Assembly: GCA_022843705.1 (NCBI GenBank)
Contig: JALHND010000014.1
Span: 1 to 40,492, forward strand
DNA from: Burkholderiales bacterium
GTDB lineage: Bacteria; Pseudomonadota; Gammaproteobacteria; Burkholderiales; SG8-41
Reading direction: 5' to 3'
DNA: 40,492 bases
Below the pieces are notes generated by a model that was not told the origin of the DNA, did not search any database, and saw nothing but the letters and a program-made list of their open reading frames with translations. Position numbers and translations under genes: made by a program. Below, piece after piece: positions 1 to 12,302 of the stretch (position 1 is its first letter; every line of letters starts with the position of its first letter).

Positions 1-2
1 CG

Positions 3-197
3 GACTGGTTCCGTCCCTATCCGGGTTTTGTGCGTGATCCCTATGCCGAATATTCCGAGCCCTGGTTCGGCAACCACAAGGTGCTGCGCGGCGGCTGCCA
101 TGCCACCAGTCCGGACCTGGTCCGCAATACCTGGCGCAATTTCTACACGCCGGACCGGCGCGACGTGTTTGCCGGCTTCAGGACCTGCGCGTTGTGA
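3..197 (+). CDS. EgtB/SenA-like nonheme iron synthase, C-terminal fragment
   Basis: Only the last 64 codons are present; the gene runs in from the left edge and stops at TGA 195-197. The residues include PWFGNHKVLRGG, RNFYTPDRRDVFAGFR and a final TCAL, which is the typical C-terminus of the formylglycine-generating-enzyme-like domain of EgtB-type sulfoxide synthases. Family members join cysteine or gamma-glutamylcysteine to hercynine for ergothioneine, or a selenosugar to hercynine for selenoneine (SenA). The iron-binding DinB-like N-terminal domain lies outside the window, so EgtB and SenA cannot be told apart. The stop overlaps the GTG start of the next gene (GTGA), so the two are probably translationally coupled. 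Confidence 0.72.
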   Translation, partial: DWFRPYPGFVRDPYAEYSEPWFGNHKVLRGGCHATSPDLVRNTWRNFYTPDRRDVFAGFRTCAL

Positions 198-976
198 AAA
201 TCATCACCTCCTCCGACAATCCGCGTTTCCGCGCATTGCTGAAACTGGCACAGTCTTCGCGTGAACGGCGCAGTGCCGGTCTTTCGCTGCTGGACGGCAT
301 TCATCTGGTCGCGGCTTATGCGGAGCATGTCGGGGCGCCGGCCGAAATCGTGCTCAGCCGCAGCGGTGCGGGCAGCGCCGAAGTGCGCGTACTGCTCGCA
401 GCGCAGGGCATTGATGATGCGCTGCTGCTGTCCGATGCCCTGTTCCGCCAGTTGTCGTCGGTGGCCACCCCCACGGGCATCATGGCGGTGGTGCCGACGC
501 CGCGGGTGGCTGCGCCGGACAGGCTCACGGGTTCCAGCGTCTGGCTGGAGGACATCCAGGATCCCGGCAACGTCGGTTCGATCCTGAGATCGGCGGCGGC
601 TGCCGGCATTGACACGGTATGTCTGTCGCGGCACGCGGTGCATGCCTGGTCGCCGCGGGTGCTGCGTGCCGGCATGGGTGCCCATTTCGCGCTGCGCATC
701 ATCGAAGGTGTGGATCTGCAGGCGCTGGCGGGAGTTTATTCCGGGGTCATCGTGGCTACTGCGGTGAATCACGGGGTGCCGGTATTCAGCGCCGACCTGA
801 CCGGTGATGTGGCCTTGCTGTTCGGCAACGAGGGCGCGGGGCTGTCGCCGGATCTGGCCGCGCTGGCCCGACAAACCGTGCACATCCCGATGCCGGGCCG
901 TGTCGAGTCGCTCAATGTCGGTGCCGCCGCAGCGGTCTGCCTGTTCGAGCGGGTGCGGCAGCTGCGAGCTCAGTAG
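194..976 (+). CDS. TrmH/SpoU-family (SPOUT) RNA 2'-O-methyltransferase
   Basis: This 260-residue protein should transfer a methyl group from S-adenosylmethionine to a ribose 2'-OH in rRNA or tRNA. An N-terminal substrate-binding part (about 1-100) is followed by the knotted SPOUT domain. Its three motifs are visible: [13 protein letters not shown] (motif 1), [10 protein letters not shown] (motif 2) and [18 protein letters not shown] (motif 3). The target nucleotide cannot be assigned; RlmB-like 23S rRNA methylation is one possibility. The start is GTG at 194, overlapping the previous stop by four bases. The 3' end overlaps the convergent ppsR gene by 7 bp. Confidence 0.9.
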   Translation: MKIITSSDNPRFRALLKLAQSSRERRSAGLSLLDGIHLVAAYAEHVGAPAEIVLSRSGAGSAEVRVLLAAQGIDDALLLSDALFRQLSSVATPTGIMAVVPTPRVAAPDRLTGSSVWLEDIQDPGNVGSILRSAAAAGIDTVCLSRHAVHAWSPRVLRAGMGAHFALRIIEGVDLQALAGVYSGVIVATAVNHGVPVFSADLTGDVALLFGNEGAGLSPDLAALARQTVHIPMPGRVESLNVGAAAAVCLFERVRQLRAQ

Positions 977-1794
977 ATCCGCCGCTCCAGCTTTGCTTCC
1001 TGCAGGATCGTGGTGGCGAGTTCCTCGACCGATTTGCTGGTCGCGTCGAGATAGGGAATGCCTTCCTGACGCATCAGCGCCTCGGCCTCGCGGATCTCGA
1101 ATTCGCAGTTGGCCAGTGTGGCGTACTTGCTGCCCGGCCGGCGCTCGTTGCGGATCTGCTGCAGCCGGGCCGGCTTGATGGTCAGCCCGTAGAGCCTGTT
1201 CCGCAGCGACTTGATCTGGGCCGGCAGCTGCATGGTGCTGAAATCCTCCGGGATCAGCGGATAGTTCGCGGCCCGGATGCCGAATTGCATGGCCAGGTAG
1301 AGGCAGGTGGGTGTTTTGCCGCAGCGTGACACCCCGACCAGGATGATGTCGGCCTCGGTCAATTCCCGTTTCGAGACGCCGTCATCGTGGGACAAGGCAT
1401 AGTTCACCGCCTCTATCCGGTGATGGTAGTTGACGAAATCTTCGGTGCTGTGCGAACGGCCGATGGCATGGGAGGCCTTGACCCCCAGTTCCTTCTCCAG
1501 CGGGGCGATGAAAATCTCAAAGGAATCAAGGAACAAGGCATTGGCGGTGGCCACGATGCCGGCGATTTCCGTGTTCACCAGAGTGCTGATGACGATGGGG
1601 CGTACGCCATCGGCAACCCCCGTGGTGTTGACCTGCCGGACGAAGCCATGAGCCTTGTCCACGGTGTCGATGAACGGCACGGTCACTTCCTTCAGCCTGA
1701 CCCCGTCAAACTGGGTCAGCAGGCTGTGGCCCAGCATTTCGGCCGTGATGCCGGTCCGGTCTGATACAAAAAAAGCCGTGCGGGAGGAATTCAT
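970..1794 (-). CDS. ppsR: PEP synthase regulatory protein (kinase/pyrophosphorylase)
   Basis: This 274-residue DUF299/PSRP protein matches the normal family length of about 270-280. Family members inactivate PEP synthase by ADP-dependent threonine phosphorylation and reactivate it by Pi-dependent pyrophosphorolysis. It begins [17 protein letters not shown], with the typical FxVSDxTGxTAE motif, and contains the nucleotide-binding loop [10 protein letters not shown]. The ATG is at 1792-1794; the open frame continues upstream, but that part is only antisense to ppsA. It is divergent from ppsA with a 69-base gap, the usual pairing of regulator and target. Confidence 0.96.
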   Translation of the reverse strand: MNSSRTAFFVSDRTGITAEMLGHSLLTQFDGVRLKEVTVPFIDTVDKAHGFVRQVNTTGVADGVRPIVISTLVNTEIAGIVATANALFLDSFEIFIAPLEKELGVKASHAIGRSHSTEDFVNYHHRIEAVNYALSHDDGVSKRELTEADIILVGVSRCGKTPTCLYLAMQFGIRAANYPLIPEDFSTMQLPAQIKSLRNRLYGLTIKPARLQQIRNERRPGSKYATLANCEFEIREAEALMRQEGIPYLDATSKSVEELATTILQEAKLERRIY

Positions 1795-1795
1795 T

Positions 1796-1825
1796 TTCGG
1801 AACCGGTGGGGGGTTTCGGTAAAAT
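1796..1825 (+). promoter_or_regulatory. candidate ppsA promoter
   Basis: A TAAAAT -10 element lies at 1820-1825, with a poor -35 match (TTCGGA, 1796-1801) 18 bases upstream. It would start transcription near 1832, about 30 bases before the chosen ppsA ATG. That argues against the in-frame TTG at 1834, which would leave almost no leader. Confidence 0.45.
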
Positions 1826-1863
1826 ATCGTCTTTTGGCGAAGCATACAATCAAGGACAAAGGC

Positions 1864-4248
1864 ATGGGCGGCAAGGAACTGGTGGTTGATCTCGGCGCGT
1901 TGCGGATGAGCGATGTCGGGCGGGTGGGCGGCAAGAACGCATCCCTGGGGGAAATGATCAGCCAGCTGGCTGGCGCCGGTGTGCGTGTTCCCGGCGGATT
2001 TGCGACGACTTCCGATGCCTACCGGCTGTTCCTTGCCCAGAACGGACTGGCCGACCGGATTTCGAAGCGCCTGTCCTCGCTCGATGCCGATGACGTCAAT
2101 GCGCTGACTGCGGCGGGCAGCGAAATCCGCGGTTGGATCGTGGCCCAGGAATTCAGCGCCGAGTTCCGCAAGGCGATCGAGGCGGCCTATGTGAAACTGG
2201 TCGCCGATTCCGGCGCCGACGTATCGTTTGCGGTGCGTTCCTCGGCGACCGCGGAAGACCTGCCGGATGCCTCCTTTGCCGGCCAGCAGGAAACCTATCT
2301 CAACGTGCATGGCCTTGACAACCTGCTCGGGGCGATCCGCCAGGTGTTTGCGTCCCTCTACAACGACCGTGCCATTTCCTACCGCGTGCACAAGGGTTTC
2401 ACCCATGACGAGGTGGCGCTGTCGGCCGCAGTGCAGCGCATGGTGCGCAGTGACAAGGGGTCCAGCGGCGTGATGTTCACGCTCGACACCGAGTCCGGTT
2501 TCGACCAGGTGGTGTTCATCACCTCGGCCTACGGGCTCGGCGAAACGGTGGTGCAGGGACAGGTCAATCCCGACGAGTTTTACGTCTACAAGCGCGGGTT
2601 GAAGGAAGGCAAAAGCGCGATCCTGCGGCGCGGGCTCGGCTCCAAGGCGCTGCGCATGGTGTTCACGGACAACCGGGCGGCGGGCAAATCGGTGCAGACC
2701 ATCGAGGTGCCGGAGGCGGAACGTCGCAAGTTCTCGATCAGCGATGACGAGGTCAACGAACTGGCCCGGTATGCCATGATCATCGAGGCGCACTACAAGC
2801 GCCCGATGGACATCGAATGGGGTAAGGACGGCAACGATGGCAGGCTCTACATCCTGCAGGCGCGGCCGGAGACCGTAAAGGCCAGCGAAAAGGTCGATAC
2901 CCTGCGCCGTTACCGGCTGAAGGAGCGCTCGGAGGTGCTGGCCACCGGCCGCGCCATCGGCCAGCGCATCGGCGGCGGACCGGTGCGCCTGATCAAGAGC
3001 GCGTCGGAGATGGACAGTGTCAAACCGGGTGATGTGCTGGTCACCGACATGACCGACCCGGACTGGGAGCCGGTGATGAAGCGGGCTGCCGCCATCGTCA
3101 CCAACCGTGGCGGCCGCACCTGCCATGCGGCGATCATTGCCCGCGAGCTGGGCATCCCGGCGGTGGTCGGCTGCGGTGACGCCACCCAGGTGCTGAAGGA
3201 CGGCAAACCGGTCACCGTGTCCTGCGCGGAGGGGGATACCGGTTTTGTCTATCGCGGCGAATTGCAGACCGAGATCATCGACCTGTCACTGTCGAGCATG
3301 CCCAAGTGCCCGGTGAAGATCACGATGAATGTCGGCAATCCGGAACTGGCCTTCGAGTTCCAGCGCCTGCCCAACGAGGGCGTTGGCCTGGCGCGCCTGG
3401 AATTCATCATCGCGCGCATGATCGGTGTCCATCCCAAGGCGGTGCTGGCCTATCCCGATCTCAGCGCCGACCTCAAGCTGGCGGTCGAGGAGCACAGTGC
3501 CGGTTATGCTGATCCTGTGAGTTTCTACGTCGACAAGCTGGCTGAAGGTGTGGCGACGCTGGGCGCGGCGTTCTGGCCGAAGCCGGTGATCGTGCGTCTA
3601 TCGGATTTCAAGTCCAACGAATATTCGAGCCTCACCGGCGGTTCGCGTTACGAACCGCACGAGGAAAATCCGATGCTCGGTTTCCGCGGTGCCTCGCGTT
3701 ACGTGTCGCCCGCATTCAGGGACTGTTTCGAGCTCGAATGCCGGGCGATGAAGAAGGTCCGTGACGAGATGGGGCTGACCAACATCGAGATCATGGTGCC
3801 GTTCATCCGCACGGTGGATGAAGGCAAACGGGTTTTGAAGTTGCTGGCGGAGAACGGTCTCGAGCGGGGCAAAAACGGCCTGCGCATCATCATGATGTGC
3901 GAAATCCCGTCGAACGCCATTCTTGCCGACCAGTTCCTCGAACATTTTGACGGCTTTTCGATAGGCTCCAACGACATGACGCAGATGACCCTGGCGCTGG
4001 ACCGCGATTCGGGCATCATTGCCGACGCCTTCGACGAGCGCGATCCGGCGGTCAAGCACATGCTGCACCTGGCAATCGCGGCCTGCCGCAAGGCCGGCAA
4101 GTATGTGGGCATCTGCGGGCAGGGGCCTTCCGATCATCCCGATCTTGCCGAATGGCTGGTGAAGGAGGGCATTGAGAGCCTGTCACTGAACCCCGACACG
4201 GTGGTCGAAACCTGGCTCTATCTGGCACGGGGCGGCAAGCCCGCGTGA
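1864..4248 (+). CDS. ppsA: phosphoenolpyruvate synthase
   Basis: PEP synthase converts pyruvate, ATP and water to PEP, AMP and phosphate, the entry step of gluconeogenesis from C3 compounds. The 794-residue product is close to the 792 residues of E. coli PpsA. It has the N-terminal ATP-binding domain (about 15-345, with [20 protein letters not shown]), the swivelling phosphohistidine domain and a C-terminal PEP/pyruvate-binding barrel ([17 protein letters not shown]). The catalytic histidine in GGRTCHAAI is residue 421, the E. coli number, which supports the ATG at 1864. An AGGA ribosome site precedes that ATG. It is probably regulated by the divergent ppsR product. Confidence 0.97.
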   Translation: MGGKELVVDLGALRMSDVGRVGGKNASLGEMISQLAGAGVRVPGGFATTSDAYRLFLAQNGLADRISKRLSSLDADDVNALTAAGSEIRGWIVAQEFSAEFRKAIEAAYVKLVADSGADVSFAVRSSATAEDLPDASFAGQQETYLNVHGLDNLLGAIRQVFASLYNDRAISYRVHKGFTHDEVALSAAVQRMVRSDKGSSGVMFTLDTESGFDQVVFITSAYGLGETVVQGQVNPDEFYVYKRGLKEGKSAILRRGLGSKALRMVFTDNRAAGKSVQTIEVPEAERRKFSISDDEVNELARYAMIIEAHYKRPMDIEWGKDGNDGRLYILQARPETVKASEKVDTLRRYRLKERSEVLATGRAIGQRIGGGPVRLIKSASEMDSVKPGDVLVTDMTDPDWEPVMKRAAAIVTNRGGRTCHAAIIARELGIPAVVGCGDATQVLKDGKPVTVSCAEGDTGFVYRGELQTEIIDLSLSSMPKCPVKITMNVGNPELAFEFQRLPNEGVGLARLEFIIARMIGVHPKAVLAYPDLSADLKLAVEEHSAGYADPVSFYVDKLAEGVATLGAAFWPKPVIVRLSDFKSNEYSSLTGGSRYEPHEENPMLGFRGASRYVSPAFRDCFELECRAMKKVRDEMGLTNIEIMVPFIRTVDEGKRVLKLLAENGLERGKNGLRIIMMCEIPSNAILADQFLEHFDGFSIGSNDMTQMTLALDRDSGIIADAFDERDPAVKHMLHLAIAACRKAGKYVGICGQGPSDHPDLAEWLVKEGIESLSLNPDTVVETWLYLARGGKPA

Positions 4249-4277
4249 TTGGAGGGCGGCGGGATTTGCGATAAAAT
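4249..4277 (+). promoter_or_regulatory. candidate sigma-70 promoter for pyrG
   Basis: TTGGAG (4249-4254) and TAAAAT (4272-4277) are separated by exactly 17 bases. The predicted start near 4284 leaves a short leader before the pyrG ATG at 4301. The -35 element begins right after the ppsA stop codon. Confidence 0.6.
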
Positions 4278-4279
4278 AA

Positions 4280-5968
<1,689 letters not shown>

Positions 5969-5987
5969 GCGAATCCCGGGCCTGTCC

Positions 5988-6821
5988 ATGAAACTCTGCG
6001 GATTCGAAGCCGGACTCGACCGGCCGATGTTCCTGATTGCCGGGCCCGACACCCTGGAAAGCGAGCAGATGTGCCTTGACGTTGCGGGTCATCTGAAGGA
6101 GCAGACCTCCCGGCTGGGCATGCCCTACGTGTTCAAGGGTTCCTTCGACAAGGCCAACCGGACCTCGGGCAAAAGTTACCGCGGCCCCGGCATCGAAGAG
6201 GGGCTGCGCATGCTCGAATCGGTGCAGCGGCAGATTGGCGTGCCGGTGCTGACCGACGTTCACGAAGACACGCCGCTTGCCGAAGTCGCGGCGGTGGTGG
6301 ACGTGATCCAGACACCGGCCTTCCTCTGCCGGCAGACCAATTTCATCCGCAGCGTGGCCAGCCAGCACAAGCCGGTGAACATCAAGAAGGGCCAGTTTCT
6401 GTCGCCCTGGGAAATGGCCAACGTTGTCGACAAGGCGCGCAGCACCGGCAACGGGCAGATCATGGTCTGCGAGCGCGGCTTCAGCTTCGGCTACAACAAC
6501 CTGGTCGTCGACATGCGGGGACTGGCAGTGATGCGCGGTACCGGCTGCCCGGTGGTGTTCGATGCGACCCATTCGGTGCAACTGCCCGGCGGACAGGGCA
6601 GTGCCAGCGGCGGTCAGCGCGAGCACATCCCGGTGCTGGCGCGCGCGGCGGTGGCTGCCGGCGTCTCCGGCGTGTTCATGGAAACCCACCCGAAGCCGGA
6701 CGAGGCGCTGTGCGACGGACCGAATTCATGGCCGCTCGCCCTGATGGGCGAATTGCTGGATACCCTTCACGCTCTCGACGCAGCGGTCAAAAGCCGCCGT
6801 TTCGTGGAGCAGCATGTATAA
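5988..6821 (+). CDS. kdsA: 3-deoxy-D-manno-octulosonate 8-phosphate synthase
   Basis: KdsA condenses PEP with arabinose 5-phosphate to Kdo-8-phosphate for the lipopolysaccharide inner core. The 277-residue TIM barrel carries [11 protein letters not shown] (substrate binding), [32 protein letters not shown] and the normal C-terminus. The ATG at 5988 is chosen because it gives the family N-terminus and lies 19 bases after the pyrG stop. The first-strand motif reads AGPDTLES. The family normally has cysteine (metal-dependent form) or asparagine (metal-independent form) where this protein has Asp21; see findings. The other metal ligands (His, Glu, Asp) appear to be kept. Confidence 0.96.
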   Translation: MKLCGFEAGLDRPMFLIAGPDTLESEQMCLDVAGHLKEQTSRLGMPYVFKGSFDKANRTSGKSYRGPGIEEGLRMLESVQRQIGVPVLTDVHEDTPLAEVAAVVDVIQTPAFLCRQTNFIRSVASQHKPVNIKKGQFLSPWEMANVVDKARSTGNGQIMVCERGFSFGYNNLVVDMRGLAVMRGTGCPVVFDATHSVQLPGGQGSASGGQREHIPVLARAAVAAGVSGVFMETHPKPDEALCDGPNSWPLALMGELLDTLHALDAAVKSRRFVEQHV

Positions 6822-8126
<1,305 letters not shown>

Positions 8127-8164
8127 GCTTTTCTCGCGGGCTGTCCGCGTGCCTTCCTGAAGCC

Positions 8165-8473
8165 ATGCGACTGCTTGCCATCACGCTCACCGGGTTGCTG
8201 CTGCTGATCCAGTATCCCCTGTGGCTGGGCAAGGGCGGCCTGCTGCGGGTCTGGGAGATGGAGCGGCAGATCGAGGCGCAGCGCGAATCCAACGACCGGC
8301 TGCGCGCGCGCAACTCCGCGCTGGATGCCGAAGTCAGTGATCTCAAGCAGGGATTGGAGGCGGTTGAGGAGCGCGCGCGCAATGAACTGGGGATGATCCG
8401 GCGGGACGAGGTGTTTTTCCAGGTGCTCGAAGGGGTGCCTGGCAACGGGCCGGCGACACAGCCCGGCAAATAA
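8165..8473 (+). CDS. ftsB: cell division protein FtsB
   Basis: FtsB is a small bitopic membrane protein of the divisome that pairs with FtsL and FtsQ. This 102-residue protein has one membrane span at about 3-22, then a coiled coil at about 28-70 (repeated E/R/L heptads such as RQIEAQRESNDRLRARN). The FtsB/DivIC motif ARNELGMIRRDEVFF follows. It sits directly downstream of eno, the typical place in beta- and gammaproteobacteria. The last 20 residues are Gly/Pro-rich and probably disordered. Confidence 0.93.
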   Translation: MRLLAITLTGLLLLIQYPLWLGKGGLLRVWEMERQIEAQRESNDRLRARNSALDAEVSDLKQGLEAVEERARNELGMIRRDEVFFQVLEGVPGNGPATQPGK

Positions 8474-8519
8474 CGGCGGACGAGGGCTGCCGGTCAATCG
8501 ACAAGGGAATCGGGACACG

Positions 8520-9371
8520 ATGGGTGCAATCATCATCGACGGCGCTGCCATGGCAAGACAGGTGCTGGATGAGCAGAAATCCGCGGTCGCACGGCTGGCG
8601 CAGCGGGGCTGCGTACCGGGGCTTGCGGTGGTGCTTGTCGGCGATGATCCCGCTTCCGCGGTGTACGTGCGCAGCAAGGAACGCGCCTGCCGCGAGACCG
8701 GTGTGATCACCTTTGATACCCGCCTGCCGTCGGCCACCACGACGGCGGAGATGCTGCGGAAAATCGACGAGCTGAACAACGACGCCCGGGTGCACGGCAT
8801 CCTGGTGCAGCTGCCGCTGCCGGCGCACATCGATGCCGTGGCGGTCCTGCAGCACATCGACCCCGCAAAGGACGTTGACGGCTTCACCTGGCGCAGCCTG
8901 GGTGCCTTGCTCGACGGCCATGCCCTGCTGTCGCCCTGCACGCCGTCGGGCTGCATGCTGATGCTGGAACGCGCCGGCGTGCCGGTCGCCGGCCGGAAGG
9001 CCGTGGTGATCGGGCGCAGCAGCATAGTCGGCAAACCGGCGGCGCTGATGCTGCTCCAGCGCAATGCGACGGTCACGATCTGCCATTCCCGCACCCCGGA
9101 ACTGGCGGCAATCACGCGCGAGGCGGACATCCTGCTCTGTGCCGCGGGCAAGCCGCGGATGGTCACCGCGGAGATGGTCAGGCCCGGTGCCGCGGTCATT
9201 GATGTCGGCATCAACCGCCTGCCCGACGGCAGCTTGTGCGGGGATGTGGATTACGCTGCCGTGATCGACAGGGCCGGCTGGATTACGCCGGTGCCGGGCG
9301 GCGTCGGCCCGATGACGGTGGCAATGGTGATTGCCAATGTCATCGCGGCGGCAGGGGCTGCGGCACGCTGA
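8520..9371 (+). CDS. folD: methylenetetrahydrofolate dehydrogenase/cyclohydrolase
   Basis: FolD interconverts 5,10-methylene-, methenyl- and 10-formyl-tetrahydrofolate with NADP, supplying one-carbon units. The 283-residue protein shows YVRSKERACRETG with the catalytic lysine, VQLPLPAHID, DPAKDVDGF, the dinucleotide-binding VIGRSSIVGKP and the C-terminal TPVPGGVGPMTVAM. All key residues look intact. The start ATG at 8520 is 46 bases after ftsB. It is the last housekeeping gene before the accessory region. Confidence 0.97.
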   Translation: MGAIIIDGAAMARQVLDEQKSAVARLAQRGCVPGLAVVLVGDDPASAVYVRSKERACRETGVITFDTRLPSATTTAEMLRKIDELNNDARVHGILVQLPLPAHIDAVAVLQHIDPAKDVDGFTWRSLGALLDGHALLSPCTPSGCMLMLERAGVPVAGRKAVVIGRSSIVGKPAALMLLQRNATVTICHSRTPELAAITREADILLCAAGKPRMVTAEMVRPGAAVIDVGINRLPDGSLCGDVDYAAVIDRAGWITPVPGGVGPMTVAMVIANVIAAAGAAAR

Positions 9372-9492
9372 AGCCCGAAGGGCGGCCCTGTTCAGTACCT
9401 GCCGCACCACGACGGTGCGCCACTATTCATGCATCCACCAAGCGATATCTATAAGTATTTGATTTAATTTATATTTTTTAGGATTGCCCGGG
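9372..9492. promoter_or_regulatory. AT-rich upstream region of the GntR-family gene
   Basis: This 121-base gap follows folD. It holds a 6-bp perfect hairpin (9403-9419, 5-base loop, no T-run), then a strongly AT-rich tract at about 9444-9482, unusual in this GC-rich window. The tract contains several possible -10 elements, but none has a convincing -35 at the right distance. It probably carries the promoter of the regulator gene. Confidence 0.4.
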
Positions 9493-10317
9493 ATGGCAGC
9501 TGGTACGGCTTATGCGTACATCCAGACTGCCATGGCGTCCGAGCCCAGCCCGTTTCCGTTTCCCGAACCCGCCGGCATGCATCTTCCGGTGCACGCCGAC
9601 GGGCGGCGGGTTCCCCTGCACGAACAGGTCTGCAACAGCCTGCGCGACCGCATCCTGTCGGGAGACCTCGCGCCGCACCAGCGCCTGCCCAGCGAAGCCT
9701 GCCTGATGCAGGCCTTCGGCGTCAGCCGGGTCACCGTGAGGCAGGGGCTCAAGGACCTGGCGGCCGAAGGGCTGGTCTACAGCCAGCAGGGCAGGGGCAG
9801 TTTTGTCAGCGCGCCGCATGCCACCTGCAATCTGAGCGCCTTGCTCGGTTTTCACGAATCCATGCAGGGCAAGCCCTTTGTTGCGGCCTCGCATGTGCGG
9901 TCAACCGGCGATGCGGCGGCGACGCGGGAAATCGCCGCGGCACTGAACCTGAAACGGGGCGACCCCGTGTTCGAGGTCAAGCGCATTCGCTGCCTGAATA
10001 CCCGTCCGGTATCCGTCGATCTCAGTTATTTCCCGCCGGACATCGGCGAGCGGCTGCGGAGCCAGGACCTCAACCAGGACATCTTTCCGCTGCTCGAGGC
10101 CCGGGGTATCGGCCTCGGCCGCTCGCGGCTGTGGATCGAGGCGCAGCCCTGTCCGGAGGAATTTGCCGCCGATCTTGCCGTCGAGCCGGGTGCACCGGTG
10201 CTGCGCCTGGCACGCCTGACCTACAGCAATTTCGACCGCCCGGTCGATTACGAACACCTCTATTGCCGCGGTGATTCGTACCAGTACAAGGTCGAACTGA
10301 GGCGGCGTCCCTTCTGA
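9493..10317 (+). CDS. GntR-family transcriptional regulator with UTRA domain
   Basis: This 274-residue regulator has an N-terminal winged helix (about 30-105, with PLHEQVCNSLRDRI and RLPSEACLMQAFGVSRVTV). A C-terminal UTRA ligand-sensing domain follows (about 118-270, with DPVFEVKRIR and DYEHLYCRGDSYQYKVEL). HutC/FarR-type members bind a small molecule through UTRA and leave the operator. The ATG at 9493 has an AGGA eight bases upstream. A later ATG at 9532 and a TTG at 9484 remain possible, and the first 25 or so residues are low in complexity. It is upstream of, and in the same direction as, the AprA-like operon and probably controls it. The effector is unknown. Confidence 0.9.
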   Translation: MAAGTAYAYIQTAMASEPSPFPFPEPAGMHLPVHADGRRVPLHEQVCNSLRDRILSGDLAPHQRLPSEACLMQAFGVSRVTVRQGLKDLAAEGLVYSQQGRGSFVSAPHATCNLSALLGFHESMQGKPFVAASHVRSTGDAAATREIAAALNLKRGDPVFEVKRIRCLNTRPVSVDLSYFPPDIGERLRSQDLNQDIFPLLEARGIGLGRSRLWIEAQPCPEEFAADLAVEPGAPVLRLARLTYSNFDRPVDYEHLYCRGDSYQYKVELRRRPF

Positions 10318-10527
10318 TCCGCCTGCCTGCGCCGGTGCAGTGCACGTCATTGCGGCCCCGCACTCCGATGGCGCGACCGGATTAATACAAGTCATCCCTC
10401 AGGTTTCCGGCGTCACGCGTCTGCGGCGACTCATCGGCGGCAGCGCTTGTATCGTGGCATGGCGGTTGCTCTATGACGGTCATGAGGCCGCAACCGGCTG
10501 TTCTCCTGAAGGGGGAAGGTTGAGGCG
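10318..10527. promoter_or_regulatory. intergenic region with candidate GntR half-sites
   Basis: No gene is visible in these 210 bases. Two HutC-like half-sites face each other: ATACAAG at 10385-10391 and CTTGTAT at 10446-10452, 54 bases apart. A perfect 11-base palindrome ATGACGGTCAT lies at 10473-10483. TTGTAT (10447-10452) followed 17 bases later by TCTATG (10470-10475) could be a weak promoter that overlaps the second half-site and the palindrome. This is the arrangement expected for a repressed promoter of the downstream operon, but no binding has been shown. Confidence 0.4.
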
Positions 10528-12291
10528 GTGCGGGACGAACCGGAGAGCAAGGTGAATATTCCAGAACCGATCATCATGGAAACCGACGTGCTGGTTGTCG
10601 GTGGCGGTACGGCGGGGCCGATGGCGGCAGTCAAGGCCAAGGAGAAAAATCCGAAGCTGCGGGTGATGCTGCTGGAGAAGGCCAACGTCAAGCGCAGCGG
10701 TGCCATCTCGATGGGCATGGACGGGCTCAACAACGCAGTGCTTCCCGGGCACGCCACGCCCGAGCAGTACACCAAGGAAATCACCATCGCCAACGACGGT
10801 ATCGTCAACCAGAAGACGGTATACGCCTACGCGACCAACAGCTATCGCACGATCGAGGAACTTGACCGCTGGGGGGTGAAGTTCGAGAAGGACGAGACCG
10901 GCGATTACGCGGTACGGAAGGTGCACCATCTCGGCAGTTATGTGCTGCCGATGCCCGAGGGGCATCACATGAAAAAGATCCTCTACCGCCAGCTGAAGCG
11001 CACCCGGGTGGAGGTCGTGAACCGCGTGGTGGCGACCCGTGTGCTGACCGACAGGCAGGGGCGTGCCGCGGGACTGATGGGTTTCGACTGCCGCACCGGA
11101 CAGTTCACGGTGATCCGCGCCAAGGCGGTGATCCTCTGTTGCGGCGCCGCCGGCCGTATCGGCCTGCCGACTTCGGGTTACCTGTTCGGCACCTACGAAA
11201 ATCCGACCAATGCCGGGGACGGTTACGCGATGGCCTATCACGCCGGTGCGGAGCTGGCGAACCTCGAGTGTTTCCAGATCAATCCGCTGATCAAGGACTA
11301 CAACGGCCCGGCCTGCGCCTACGTGACGGGTCCCTTCGGCGGCTACACCGCCAACGCCCACGGCGAACGCTTCATCGAGTGCGACTACTGGAGCGGCCAG
11401 ATGATGTGGGAGTTCTACAACGAGCTGGAAAGCGGCAAGGGGCCGGTGTTCCTGAAACTCGACCATCTCGCCGAAGAGACGATATCGAACATCGAAGTCA
11501 TCCTGCATACCAACGAAAGGCCCAGCCGCGGCCGTTTCCATGACGGCCGCGGCACCAACTACCGCAGCAAGATGATCGAGATGCACATATCCGAGATCGG
11601 TTTCTGCAGCGGCCACAGCGCCTCCGGTGTTTGGGTCAACGAAAAGGCCGAGACGACGGTGCCCGGCCTCTACGCCGCCGGAGACATGGCCAGCGTGCCG
11701 CACAACTACATGCTGGGAGCTTTCACCTACGGCTGGTTCGCCGGCGAAAATGCGGCCGTTTATTGCGCGGAGACCACGGCAGGCGAGGTTGATGATGCAC
11801 AGATCGCGGCGGAACATGCGCGGGTGATGGCGCCGCTGCAATGCGCCGACGGGATTCCGCCGAACCAGCTCGAATACAAGCTGCGGCGCATGGTCAACGA
11901 CTACCTGCAGCCGCCCAAGGCGACGCGGAAAATGGAACTGGGCCTTGAGCGGTTTGCCGAGATCGGCGAGGACATCCGGCAATTGAGCGCCGCCGACCCG
12001 CATGAACTGATGCGGGCGATGGAGGTGCAGCACATCCATGACTGCGCCAACATGGCCGCGCGTGCATCGCTGTTCCGCACCGAGAGCCGATGGGGGCTTT
12101 ATCACTACCGCGCCGATTTCCCCGAGCGCAACGATGCCGAGTGGTTCACCCACTGCCACCTGCGCAAATCCGCCGACGGAAAAATGGAAAGCATCAAGCG
12201 CCCCGTCGAGCCGTACATCCTGCCCCTTGATGACGAGGAAAAAACCGCCTACCAGCGGCTCCGCGTCGTCAAGGAGGCCTCCACCGTCTGA
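10528..12291 (+). CDS. AprA-like FAD-dependent reductase, flavoprotein subunit
   Basis: This 587-residue flavoprotein belongs to the fumarate reductase/succinate dehydrogenase/APS reductase superfamily. The FAD-binding loop VVGGGTAGPMAA is at about 23-34. KANVKRSGAISMGMDGLNN (about 51-69) closely resembles the equivalent stretch of AprA, the APS reductase alpha subunit, more than that of fumarate reductase. The second FAD region includes GLYAAGDMASVPHNY (about 380-394). There is no signal peptide, so it is cytoplasmic. The next gene encodes an AprB-like ferredoxin, so the pair resembles AprAB. True AprA is longer (above 620 residues), so this is a shorter paralogue with unknown substrate. GTG 10528 follows a GGAAGG site; GTG 10552, after GGAG, is equally possible. 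Confidence 0.85.
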   Translation: MRDEPESKVNIPEPIIMETDVLVVGGGTAGPMAAVKAKEKNPKLRVMLLEKANVKRSGAISMGMDGLNNAVLPGHATPEQYTKEITIANDGIVNQKTVYAYATNSYRTIEELDRWGVKFEKDETGDYAVRKVHHLGSYVLPMPEGHHMKKILYRQLKRTRVEVVNRVVATRVLTDRQGRAAGLMGFDCRTGQFTVIRAKAVILCCGAAGRIGLPTSGYLFGTYENPTNAGDGYAMAYHAGAELANLECFQINPLIKDYNGPACAYVTGPFGGYTANAHGERFIECDYWSGQMMWEFYNELESGKGPVFLKLDHLAEETISNIEVILHTNERPSRGRFHDGRGTNYRSKMIEMHISEIGFCSGHSASGVWVNEKAETTVPGLYAAGDMASVPHNYMLGAFTYGWFAGENAAVYCAETTAGEVDDAQIAAEHARVMAPLQCADGIPPNQLEYKLRRMVNDYLQPPKATRKMELGLERFAEIGEDIRQLSAADPHELMRAMEVQHIHDCANMAARASLFRTESRWGLYHYRADFPERNDAEWFTHCHLRKSADGKMESIKRPVEPYILPLDDEEKTAYQRLRVVKEASTV

Positions 12292-12302
12292 AGGGAACCG
12301 CA

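Noticed and set aside
1795-3126. Long minus-strand open frame extending ppsR by about 440 residues
   Set aside because: It is antisense to ppsA, has no family match and is rich in Arg/His as expected of a GC-rich shadow frame. PpsR has its normal length from 1794.
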